Both the position numbers and the translations under genes were made by a program. The notes under the pieces are model-generated. The model had not been told where the DNA came from. It saw only the letters and a program-made list of their open reading frames with translations, and did not search any database. From Candidatus Hermodarchaeota archaeon (lineage in GTDB: Archaea > Asgardarchaeota > Hermodarchaeia > Hermodarchaeales > Hermodarchaeaceae), in contig JAEOSA010000149.1 of NCBI GenBank assembly GCA_016840595.1, positions 1-5,180 of the forward strand: 5,180 bases of DNA, in the 5' to 3' direction. Each line of letters starts with the position of its first letter. The stretch's first letter is position 1. Positions 1-5,180 of this stretch are shown here, in pieces.

Positions 1-114
1 CATGGTGCCGGCGAAAAGCTCCGCTATGACGGTGAACAGAAGAACCGGCATCGCTTCCCGGTACACCCGCCAGATCAATCTGCGTTCGCGAGAGCCGCCG
101 TTGGCCATCACCAT
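1..114 (-). CDS. Partial membrane protein, possibly MgtE/SLC41-type divalent cation transporter (N-terminus only)
   Basis: An open frame runs from ATG at 114 to the left window edge with no stop; about 38 residues are visible. It starts polar and basic (ANGGSRERR) and then enters a hydrophobic stretch, REAMPVLLFTVIAELFAG, that looks like a first membrane segment. A Glu-x-x-Pro-Val-Leu-Leu entry followed by Phe-Ala-Gly resembles, from memory, the first helix of archaeal MgtE/SLC41-like magnesium transporter domains; the family call is tentative because so little is present. ATG 114 is chosen because AGGGTG at 126-121 lies six bases before it, the same element and spacing as at the nitroreductase start. 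ATG 120, ATG 108 and GTG 123 are alternatives in the same frame. GC is about 60% over bases 1-120, higher than the flanking intergenic DNA. A second overlapping frame from ATG 184 is also open here, so a frameshift or longer N-terminus is possible. Confidence 0.6.
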   Translation of the reverse strand, partial: MVMANGGSRERRLIWRVYREAMPVLLFTVIAELFAGTM

Positions 115-120
115 CGTCAT

Positions 121-126
121 CACCCT
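121..126 (-). promoter_or_regulatory. Shine-Dalgarno AGGGTG for the left-edge membrane protein
   Basis: AGGGTG on the minus strand lies six bases before ATG 114. The same hexamer at the same spacing precedes the nitroreductase start, which is why 114 is favoured over ATG 120 and ATG 108. Confidence 0.5.
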
Positions 127-190
127 GCTGTTCGGTGGAAGTCAGAGTTGTTATTCGTCGACTAGGATGGTTGTAGGTAGTCATTGTGTG

Positions 191-197
191 TCACCCT
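191..197 (-). promoter_or_regulatory. Shine-Dalgarno AGGGTGA before ATG 184
   Basis: AGGGTGA on the minus strand, preceded by an A-run, lies six bases before ATG 184. It is a good match to the archaeal and bacterial anti-Shine-Dalgarno and gives a leader of about 15 bases if transcription starts near 199. Confidence 0.45.
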
Positions 198-215
198 TTT
201 TGGAGCTTTGTACTA

Positions 216-235
216 GCGTCTAAAAATTTAGGCGC
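216..235 (-). promoter_or_regulatory. TATA-like promoter element inside a 20-base dyad
   Basis: On the minus strand this reads GCGCCTAAATTTTTAGACGC. The AT core, CTAAATTTTTAG (231-220), is TATA-like and GC-rich sequence sits just upstream where an archaeal BRE would be. A start about 26 bases downstream would fall near 199, just before the AGGGTGA/ATG 184 pair. The element is also an inverted repeat: GCG/CGC and CTAAA/TTTAG arms around a two-base centre with one mismatched pair. The dyad could be an operator over the promoter, or only a by-product of an AT-rich core. Confidence 0.4.
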
Positions 236-389
236 GCTTAAAGCCTTAGCCGGAACAACTCAATAAATATGTTTCCTTTGGTTCGAACTGAATTCCCGAA
301 GTCCCTATTATGATAGTTAAGGGTGTACAAAATTTTGAGATGTGTAGTAATTTCGGGGATCCATTTTCTTTTAATTTTAAGCAAGGCTG

Positions 390-401
390 CAAGTATACTT
401 G
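390..401. repeat. 12-base perfect palindrome just downstream of the nitroreductase stop
   Basis: CAAGTATACTTG reads identically on both strands and begins eight bases past the nitroreductase stop codon on the minus strand. It is not followed by a T-run on the transcribed strand, so it is not a typical intrinsic terminator. It may be a protein-binding site or a short hairpin at the mRNA 3' end. Confidence 0.5.
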
Positions 402-408
402 GTATTTT

Positions 409-1026
409 CTACTGCGGGTATCCTATGGTGTGTGCGAATAGTATCCGCTGTGTAGGACGCAGATTGAATTCTGCAGTGATCCTAGCTTTCTCACAGTTAT
501 GGAACCAAGTTGCAAGTCCCTCTGAAGCGGCTAAGAGGTTGATGTTTTGGGCAATGAATCCTGTATCGGTATAATAGTACGATTTCTGAACTTCGGGGTC
601 TCCAATGCTTGGGTCCGGTTGGTTGGGTCCAAGATCGTAGCGGGAAAGATCTGCAACATAGAAAATGTTTACTGGCGTGTTGCTCGTGAGTTTCGCTGCC
701 CTACGGCTGCAGGAGAGAATGCGAAAGTCCCCTGCGGAAATAGGGGTCAGTTGATGAGGAATTGCTTCATATAAATAGAGGCCCCCCTTCAATGCGACAT
801 AAAGATCAATTTCTTGGGAATTACTTGCTGAAGGCGCTGTCCGTCCTGGTTTATTAAAGGCAGTCTTTTCACGGTTTACGCCAAAAGCAGCCCAGAGGAG
901 ATTCGAGAGCACCTGAAGTGGAAGCTCTCTTGAATCAATATTGCGATTCGTCTGTCTGAGTTGTAAGGCTTCTAGTAACGTTTTGCCATCTTTTCTTTCA
1001 GGTTCAGGCAAGATAATTGGATCCAT
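409..1026 (-). CDS. SagB-like nitroreductase-family FMN oxidoreductase
   Basis: A 205-residue protein of the nitroreductase fold, the usual length for a complete single-domain member. The family binds FMN at a homodimer interface and transfers hydride between NAD(P)H and a substrate; the substrate here is unknown. The N-terminus has the SagB-like LPEP entry (residues 6-9), then LEALQLRQTNRNID (18-31), where the conserved Arg-rich patch contacts FMN phosphate. LLWAAFGVNRE (43-53) and GRTAPSASNSQEIDLYV (61-77) are the most diagnostic parts. TGFIAQNINLLAASEGLATWF (155-175) is the long central helix, and FAHTIGYP (197-204) is the usual C-terminal FMN-site strand. ATG 1026 is supported by AGGGTG at 1038-1033. 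The gene follows DUF362 by 17 bases, so the two are surely co-transcribed. SagB/ThcOx relatives oxidise azolines in peptide natural products, but no YcaO-type partner or precursor peptide is seen, so that role is not implied. Confidence 0.9.
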   Translation of the reverse strand: MDPIILPEPERKDGKTLLEALQLRQTNRNIDSRELPLQVLSNLLWAAFGVNREKTAFNKPGRTAPSASNSQEIDLYVALKGGLYLYEAIPHQLTPISAGDFRILSCSRRAAKLTSNTPVNIFYVADLSRYDLGPNQPDPSIGDPEVQKSYYYTDTGFIAQNINLLAASEGLATWFHNCEKARITAEFNLRPTQRILFAHTIGYPQ

Positions 1027-1032
1027 TACTTA

Positions 1033-1038
1033 CACCCT
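1033..1038 (-). promoter_or_regulatory. Shine-Dalgarno AGGGTG for the nitroreductase gene
   Basis: AGGGTG on the minus strand lies inside the 17-base gap after the DUF362 stop and six bases before ATG 1026. It fixes that start and shows that internal operon genes here use Shine-Dalgarno initiation. Confidence 0.65.
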
Positions 1039-1043
1039 GTCTT

Positions 1044-1868
1044 CTAATTTTGTTCCCATTTCTGATAGACCGCTTCGATGCCATCACCGATGACTTCGAT
1101 GTCAGTAATCTCGCCCATGCTTGCCTCATGGAGCCATCGAACGTGATCGATAGTAGAGGGGTCGATGCCAATACATCTTGCGGCGGTAGCGTCGGCCGCG
1201 ACTGGGTCAACACTTGCAATGACGGTGTCCATCTTCACAGGTGTACCACTCCATGGACCCCGACCAGACTTGCCGTAGAAGCCATCGATGACACTGAGTG
1301 TGGGTGGGAGGGTCTTGCAGATATCGTAGATGAAGTTGTTTGTACCGAGTTGGTGCAGCCCATATTTATTCCGGGTGGTTAGCATCCCGAACATATTCTT
1401 CAATCCCATCGTGATGGTTGTATGATGCAGGGTCTTCATGGATGGCACCGTGATGATCGCGGACTCGATGGCGATTCGGGCCACCTTAAAGGTCTTTAAT
1501 CCGCGAGGGTTTTTTACCTCTAGTTCTACTTTATCGGCAAGTTTTCCCATGTTGATGTACTCCGAACCCAACCGTTCAATTACTTCCATCATTCCGGTCT
1601 CAATGATTGCCTCATCAGGTGAGGTTGTTCCGCCCTCTGTCTCAACCACTATCGCTTTCTTGCCAAGTTCCTGAATCTTCATAATCACTGCTTCTACCAC
1701 AATGGGATCGGTTGTTATTCCGGTCTCGAAGGTGTGGCTTGTGATAAGATTAGGTTTCACTAAGACCGTTTCATAGGGAGCGAGAGCGTCCTTGAATGGG
1801 ATTAATTCCATGGCTTTAAACACAGGTTCAAGATCCCGTTCACCTTTGACAACAGCGACTAATGACAT
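1044..1868 (-). CDS. DUF362 domain protein, short form without ferredoxin domain
   Basis: A complete 274-residue DUF362 protein of unknown biochemical function, probably cytoplasmic (no signal peptide or membrane segment). Family landmarks in order are VLVKPNLI (35-42); TTDPIVVEA (52-60); VPSMKTLHHTTITMGLKNMF (141-160), the Lys-His-Thr and Lys-Asn core; VIDGFYGKSGRGPWSGTPVK (193-212); and ASVDPVAADATAARCIGID (218-236), the conserved Asp-Pro-Val-Ala region. Many DUF362 proteins carry a C-terminal two-[4Fe-4S] domain. This one ends soon after the core and has only two cysteines (184 and 232), so it cannot hold such clusters by itself. ATG 1868 is favoured because it begins the first DUF362 strand (SLVAVVKG) and lies about 27 bases after a TATA-like box, as in a leaderless archaeal transcript. 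It heads a two-gene operon with the nitroreductase, which suggests a shared redox-linked or cofactor-related job; that is inference only. Confidence 0.9.
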   Translation of the reverse strand: MSLVAVVKGERDLEPVFKAMELIPFKDALAPYETVLVKPNLITSHTFETGITTDPIVVEAVIMKIQELGKKAIVVETEGGTTSPDEAIIETGMMEVIERLGSEYINMGKLADKVELEVKNPRGLKTFKVARIAIESAIITVPSMKTLHHTTITMGLKNMFGMLTTRNKYGLHQLGTNNFIYDICKTLPPTLSVIDGFYGKSGRGPWSGTPVKMDTVIASVDPVAADATAARCIGIDPSTIDHVRWLHEASMGEITDIEVIGDGIEAVYQKWEQN

Positions 1869-1890
1869 AGCTCTATTTACAGAACATCAG

Positions 1891-1900
1891 ATATTAAAAT
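1891..1900 (-). promoter_or_regulatory. Archaeal-type TATA box for the DUF362-nitroreductase operon
   Basis: On the minus strand this reads ATTTTAATAT. Its centre is about 27 bases before ATG 1868, the distance expected between a TATA box and the transcription start when the mRNA begins at or next to the start codon. No good Shine-Dalgarno lies between it and the ATG (only TAGAG close to the start), which fits a leaderless message. A bacterial -10 element is a possible alternative, but no matching -35 stands out. Confidence 0.45.
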
Positions 1901-1946
1901 CCAGCAATGAGGAGAATAGGTCCATTCTGACTCCCCACAAGAGGGC

Positions 1947-2027
1947 TCATTGTAATAGATTTTTGGCAGATTTACATGATCGTCGATTAATACAGGAAAG
2001 AGTTTTCAGAGGTTCAAATTACAATGA
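1947..2027. repeat. Spaced 10-base perfect inverted repeat upstream of the DUF362 promoter
   Basis: TCATTGTAAT (1947-1956) and ATTACAATGA (2018-2027) are exact reverse complements separated by 61 bases. They lie between the GltA-like gene stop and the DUF362 TATA box. They could pair in an RNA read through from the upstream gene, or be paired binding sites for a regulator. The rest of the 1869-2061 gap shows no gene, no tRNA and no strong terminator; CCTC/GGGG around 1933-1945 is only a weak four-pair stem. Confidence 0.45.
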
Positions 2028-2061
2028 TGAGAGTAGAGTGTAGGGAATTGTCGTTTGACTG

Positions 2062-3495
2062 TTAAAGCTTCAGAAGGTATTCATGAATATTACGGGCGGC
2101 TCGTTTCCCTTCGCCAGCTGCTGCAATTACTGTACCTTCGCCCCCTGTGAGATCTCCAGCAGCCCAAACATGAGGGATGGAGGTTTCAAGACTCTCAGGA
2201 TCAACCACCACATCGCCCCATTTATCACATTCAAGTTCAGGTGTACAACGGGGAACAGAAGGATTGGCTGATGCGCCGATGGCAAAAATGACGGTGTCGA
2301 CAGGGAACTCAAACTCTGATCCCTCGATTGCTTCAGGGCGGCACCGACCACTTTCATCAGGTTCTCCCAAGCAATTGCGAATGCATTGTATGGTCTTAAC
2401 ACGATCTTGATCGTCGCCCAGGAGTCCGATTGGTTGGGTAAGAAATTGGAAGGTGACGCCTTCCTCTTTGGCGTGGTGGTATTCTTCACGTCGCACCGGC
2501 ATCTCATTTTCTGATCTTCGATAGACGATGTAGACCTTCTTGGCTCCGAGCCGGAGGGCGGTTCGGGCACTGTCCATGGCGGCGTTGCCGCCTCCAATTA
2601 CAGCCACGGTTTTCCCTCGAATGATTGGTGTATCATAGTTGGGAAACTGGTAGGCACACATGAGGTTGACTCGTGTGAGGAATTCGTTACTACTGTAAGT
2701 GCCGACGAGGTTGACTCCGGGAATGTTGAGAAATCGTGGAAGACCTGCTCCAGAGGCGAGTAGAATGGCATCGAATCCTTGAGCGAAGAGGTCTTCAAGT
2801 GAGTATAACTGTCCGATGAACGCATTGAGTTGAAATTCAACACCAAGCTGTTTGAGGTAGTCAACTTCAGCTTTGACAACAGCTTTGGGCAGACGGAACT
2901 CAGGGATTCCATAGATCAGCACACCGCCGGGTTCATGTAGACTTTCAAAGACTATCACTTGGTGACCAAGTAATGCTAAATCCCCCGCAGCGGTAAGACC
3001 CGCGGGTCCACTGCCTACAATGGCAACTCGACGACCAGTAGACTTGGGAAGGTTTGGTAGTTCGACGCCTTGCTCTCGTTCCCAATCAGCCAAGTATCGT
3101 TCAATACGCCCAATTTCAATGGGATGACCTCTTTTACTGAGGATACATTCCTGTTGGCATTGTACTTCTTGTGGACAAACTCGCCCACAAATGGCTGGTA
3201 GACTATTTTTCTCTTTGATAATACGAATAGCAGAACGATAATCCTGATTACGTACAGCGTTTAAGAATCGATCGATATCAATTTCAACAGGGCAACCGGC
3301 AACACATTTGGGATTCTTGCACGCCATGCAGCGTTCGGCTTCGTGAAGGATTTGTTCTTCAGTGTACCCTAAATTCACTTCATCAAAATTCTTAATCCGC
3401 GTTTTGGGTTCCTGCTCAGCCATTTTTGGTGGTGGGATTAACCAAGGCTGTGGTACACCCCTTTTCTGTGATTTTTTGTCACGTTTTTGAGCCAT
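2062..3495 (-). CDS. GltA/GltD-like iron-sulfur FAD NAD(P)H oxidoreductase
   Basis: A complete 477-residue member of the glutamate synthase small-subunit family, close to the usual 450-480. An N-terminal helical domain binds two [4Fe-4S] clusters: Cys56, 59, 64, 68 (CMACKNPKCVAGC) and Cys103, 107, 113, 117 (CGRVCPQEVQCQQEC). Then come FAD-binding GSGPAG (161-166) and GGVLIYGIPEFRLPK (190-204), NAD(P)H-binding VIGGGNAAMD (299-308) with YRRSENEMPVRRE (325-337), and the C-terminal FAD motif WAAGDLTGGEGTV (444-456). The family moves electrons between NAD(P)H, FAD and iron-sulfur clusters; members serve as GltD, NfnB, SudA or AOR partners. No large glutamate synthase subunit is visible, and the AOR gene lies 100 bases upstream on the same strand, so an AOR electron-transfer partner is the favoured inference. 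ATG 3495 is chosen because GAAGG (3507-3503) sits seven bases before it; an in-frame GTG at 3537 would add 14 unconserved-looking residues. Confidence 0.93.
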   Translation of the reverse strand: MAQKRDKKSQKRGVPQPWLIPPPKMAEQEPKTRIKNFDEVNLGYTEEQILHEAERCMACKNPKCVAGCPVEIDIDRFLNAVRNQDYRSAIRIIKEKNSLPAICGRVCPQEVQCQQECILSKRGHPIEIGRIERYLADWEREQGVELPNLPKSTGRRVAIVGSGPAGLTAAGDLALLGHQVIVFESLHEPGGVLIYGIPEFRLPKAVVKAEVDYLKQLGVEFQLNAFIGQLYSLEDLFAQGFDAILLASGAGLPRFLNIPGVNLVGTYSSNEFLTRVNLMCAYQFPNYDTPIIRGKTVAVIGGGNAAMDSARTALRLGAKKVYIVYRRSENEMPVRREEYHHAKEEGVTFQFLTQPIGLLGDDQDRVKTIQCIRNCLGEPDESGRCRPEAIEGSEFEFPVDTVIFAIGASANPSVPRCTPELECDKWGDVVVDPESLETSIPHVWAAGDLTGGEGTVIAAAGEGKRAARNIHEYLLKL

Positions 3496-3502
3496 GTCAA
3501 AA

Positions 3503-3507
3503 CCTTC
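3503..3507 (-). promoter_or_regulatory. Weak Shine-Dalgarno GAAGG before the GltA-like start
   Basis: GAAGG on the minus strand, seven bases before ATG 3495, is a modest match but decides this start over the upstream GTG at 3537. Confidence 0.4.
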
Positions 3508-3545
3508 ATGAACACAATGCTGATACCGTGGGAGCACAAATGCCA

Positions 3546-3554
3546 GAATTAAAG
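3546..3554 (-). promoter_or_regulatory. Weak TATA-like element in the AOR to GltA-like gap
   Basis: On the minus strand this reads CTTTAATTC, about 55 bases before ATG 3495, which would leave a leader of roughly 30 bases. With a 100-base gap the flavoprotein gene could have its own promoter as well as read-through from AOR. The match is poor and could be chance. Confidence 0.2.
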
Positions 3555-3595
3555 AGTTCCGCTGATTCAGTACACATTCTGGGCGAGAAAAGTGT

Positions 3596-5180
3596 TTACC
3601 AAAGGTCGTTTGCGACGTCCTCTAATCTAAGCTTGATTAATACTTCTCGAGTAGGTTTCCCAGTTTTTGGATCCCATTGACTAAATTTGTAAAATTCCTG
3701 TAATTGTGTCTGAAGATTTGGAGCTTTTCCTTCATTCGTTCCACTAGTAAAAGGTTGGAGCAGTGCGGGAGGTAGTATGTCGTCCTTGGCTGTTATGCCA
3801 CAGCGGATATTGAACGCACGTTTTAGGTTCATTGTACGTTCACCGATTTCGAGTAATTGATTAGGTGTGGCACTGAACCCTGTTGCGGCTTTGTACAGTT
3901 CTGTCACGAGTGAAGGTTCGAGTAGGGTTAATTGACATAGGGTCAACGAATTGAAAATGGTTCGCCAGTTTCTCAATTTGGCGGTGGCAATTCCACGCCC
4001 TTCATCGCCATGGCGATCCCCAGGTTCGATGTCATAGTCAGGGACCGCCACACCCATATCGACAGTATGGATATCACCTTGCATGTGATGGGCCCCAATT
4101 GGAGAAAGAGCATAAGAAACTGCTAGTCCAAAGAAGGCTCGTGGGTCGTGCATGGGAACTTCTAGCCCTTTCACGTGGATGGCTAGCTCAGGAATTCCCA
4201 ATTTTTCTCCAGCGAGTTTTACTCCCTCAGCTAGTATGTTACCAAACCCTTCACGTCGAGCAATCATTTCAATGAGTTGCAGTAGTGTTTGCCCCTCACC
4301 GAAATCTAGTTTCAAAGAGCTGACTAGGTTCTGTGGGAGCTTTCCTTGTTTATTAGCAGCGAAGCTAAATGCTACAACACTCCCGCAAGAAATCGTGTCT
4401 AGCCCGTACAGATTACAAAGATGGTTAGCTTGACACAATAAGGCTAGATTGTCTATTTCACAAAGCGTGCCCATGGCACCAATTGTTTCATATTCGGGAC
4501 CAGCTACTTCATATAATGAAGCGTCATCTGTATTGATGGTGACAACTGGACCACAGCCTATAGGACATAAATGGCAGCGGAATTGTCCCGATCGATATTC
4601 ATCCAAAGCATTCGCGTTGATTTTTGAAATATCCATCGAGGGTTTAGTGAAATATCGGACTGGCATATCATTGAAGAGATTCATCAACATGTCAGCACCG
4701 TAGAGAGTGCCTTTTGCTCCCAGGATTGGAGCTAAATTCTCTAGTAACTGGAACGCGATTTTCACATGTTCTCGAAAAGTTTCAGGGTCGGCTAATTCAG
4801 GTTTCTGTGAACCTCGAACTGTAATTGCCTTTAATTTCTTGGCACCAAAAACTGCACCAGCACCGGCTCGGGCACTCGCACGCCCTTTATCATTCATAAT
4901 AGCTGCAAATCGAACCAGTTTTTCACCTGCAGGTCCGATGGAGAGGATACGCACCTTCGAATCGTTGGTTTCCTTCTTGACGTATTCTTCGGTTGCGAAG
5001 GTGTCCATTCCCCAAAGGTGTTCAGCTGATTCAATCTTTACTTTGTCGTCTCGAATGTTTATTATCACTGGTGTTTTTGAAGCCCCTATAATAAGAATGC
5101 CATCCAAACCCGCATGGCGTAATTCGGCTCCGAAATAACCGCCACCCGTGGATTCACCCCATATGCCCGTGAGGGCAGAT
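3596..5180 (-). CDS. Aldehyde:ferredoxin oxidoreductase family tungstopterin enzyme, N-terminus off the window
   Basis: 527 residues are visible; family members have about 600, so roughly 80-100 are missing. AOR enzymes oxidise aldehydes to acids (some run in reverse) at a tungsten or molybdenum bis-pterin, passing electrons to a [4Fe-4S] cluster and ferredoxin. Counting from the first visible residue: SALTGIWGESTGGGYFGAEL (1-20) is the conserved cofactor-domain loop, IGPAGEKLVRFA (81-92) and SARAGAGAVFGAKKLKAI (102-119) follow. Cysteines 202, 205 and 209 (CHLCPIGC) and Cys415 are the expected four cluster ligands. NLYGLDTISCG (256-266) is the first pterin motif; DPRAFFGLAVSYALSPIGAHH (345-365) is a typical AOR core segment. 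The second motif is NSLTLC (410-415), whereas DxxGLC is usual. Translation is open beyond TTG 5107 to the edge, so 5107 is not the start. Substrate and subfamily cannot be assigned. The GltA-like flavoprotein follows and probably shares its electrons. Confidence 0.93.
   Translation of the reverse strand, partial: SALTGIWGESTGGGYFGAELRHAGLDGILIIGASKTPVIINIRDDKVKIESAEHLWGMDTFATEEYVKKETNDSKVRILSIGPAGEKLVRFAAIMNDKGRASARAGAGAVFGAKKLKAITVRGSQKPELADPETFREHVKIAFQLLENLAPILGAKGTLYGADMLMNLFNDMPVRYFTKPSMDISKINANALDEYRSGQFRCHLCPIGCGPVVTINTDDASLYEVAGPEYETIGAMGTLCEIDNLALLCQANHLCNLYGLDTISCGSVVAFSFAANKQGKLPQNLVSSLKLDFGEGQTLLQLIEMIARREGFGNILAEGVKLAGEKLGIPELAIHVKGLEVPMHDPRAFFGLAVSYALSPIGAHHMQGDIHTVDMGVAVPDYDIEPGDRHGDEGRGIATAKLRNWRTIFNSLTLCQLTLLEPSLVTELYKAATGFSATPNQLLEIGERTMNLKRAFNIRCGITAKDDILPPALLQPFTSGTNEGKAPNLQTQLQEFYKFSQWDPKTGKPTREVLIKLRLEDVANDLW

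Larger units (their letters stand above)
1..184 (-). other. Competing open frame from ATG 184, overlapping the membrane-protein frame
   Basis: ATG at 184 is preceded by AGGGTGA (197-191) with a six-base spacer and by a TATA-like box centred near 225, a textbook archaeal promoter-leader-start layout. The frame stays open for 61 codons to the window edge. Its product is hydrophilic, starts MTTYNHPSRRITTLTS and carries a short acidic GDDDGDG run; I recognise no family. It is offset from the membrane frame that starts at 114. Possible readings are a leader peptide, a true N-terminal extension joined to the membrane frame by an indel or sequencing error, or chance openness in GC-rich DNA. The sequence does not decide between them. 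Confidence 0.3.
115..408. other. Non-coding stretch between nitroreductase gene and left-edge gene
   Basis: About 290 AT-rich bases lie between two same-strand genes. They hold the promoter-like dyad at 216-235, an 8-base palindrome GTTCGAAC (281-288), a 10-base palindrome CAAAATTTTG (328-337), a 12-base palindrome (390-401) and weak six-base arms CCCGAA/TTCGGG (295-300 and 352-357). I see no tRNA, no riboswitch I can name, no convincing plus-strand gene and no clear oligo-T terminator directly after the nitroreductase stop. Confidence 0.55.

Noticed and set aside
280..290. GGTTCGAACTG resembles a tRNA T-loop
   Set aside because: The flanking bases do not form a T-stem on either strand, and no acceptor, D or anticodon arm can be placed around it.
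409..1026. Peptide-azole (SagB/ThcOx) biosynthesis role for the nitroreductase
   Set aside because: Similarity is only to the general SagB-like fold; no YcaO cyclodehydratase or precursor peptide is present in the window.
1792..2043. Plus-strand open frame of 83 codons over the DUF362 start and the following gap
   Set aside because: It overlaps the DUF362 gene antisense, has no domain I recognise and no clear ribosome site; it looks like a chance frame.
2127..2597. Minus-strand open frame of 156 codons inside the GltA-like gene
   Set aside because: It lies wholly within a strongly supported gene in another frame; its low-complexity Ser/Pro-rich product shows no family features.
3496..3537. 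GTG at 3537 as the start of the GltA-like gene
   Set aside because: It adds 14 residues not typical of the family and lacks a good ribosome site, whereas ATG 3495 has GAAGG at seven bases.
5105..5107. TTG at 5107 as the AOR start
   Set aside because: The frame continues upstream to the window edge with the conserved AOR segment LTG-x-W-G-x-S-x-x-GG-x-FG, so the true start lies outside the window.
4707..5138. Plus-strand open frame of 143 codons opposite AOR
   Set aside because: It is antisense to conserved AOR motifs and reads as a Ser/Pro/Arg-rich shadow.
1..5180. CRISPR array, insertion sequence, toxin-antitoxin or defence genes
   Set aside because: No regularly spaced repeats, transposase motifs, terminal inverted repeats with target duplications or defence domains are visible on either strand.

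Overview
The window holds four recognisable genes and the edge of a fifth, all on the minus strand, so it reads from right to left. In transcription order they are: (1) an aldehyde:ferredoxin oxidoreductase (AOR) family tungsten/molybdopterin enzyme whose N-terminus lies beyond the right edge (5180-3596); (2) a GltA/GltD-like [4Fe-4S]/FAD/NAD(P)H oxidoreductase (3495-2062); (3) a short-form DUF362 protein (1868-1044); (4) a single-domain SagB-like FMN nitroreductase-family protein 17 bases downstream of it (1026-409); and (5) the first codons of a membrane protein, possibly an MgtE/SLC41-type divalent cation transporter, running off the left edge (about 114-1).

The content suggests an anaerobe: an AOR-family enzyme, an iron-sulfur flavoprotein and a nitroreductase, with no oxygen-dependent enzyme. 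An archaeon is the more likely source, though this is not proven. A TATA-like box sits about 27 bases before the DUF362 start, the spacing of a leaderless archaeal transcript. A second TATA-like element precedes a short leader at the left gene. The internal operon gene instead uses an AGGGTG Shine-Dalgarno. Genes 1-4 are of moderate GC by eye, whereas the last 120 bases at the left are about 60% GC.

AOR and the flavoprotein probably form one functional unit. AOR takes electrons from aldehyde oxidation (or the reverse), and the flavoprotein could pass them between iron-sulfur clusters, FAD and NAD(P)H, much as the separate AOR and FAD/NAD subunits do in the bacterial AorABC enzyme. No glutamate synthase large subunit or separate ferredoxin is visible. 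DUF362 and the nitroreductase look like a two-gene operon of unknown pathway.

The non-coding stretches are 115-408, 1869-2061 and 3496-3595. They hold candidate promoters, several dyads and no recognisable RNA gene. The left edge is the most puzzling spot: two Shine-Dalgarno/ATG pairs open two different, overlapping, stop-free frames. I see no CRISPR array, insertion sequence, defence system or plus-strand gene.
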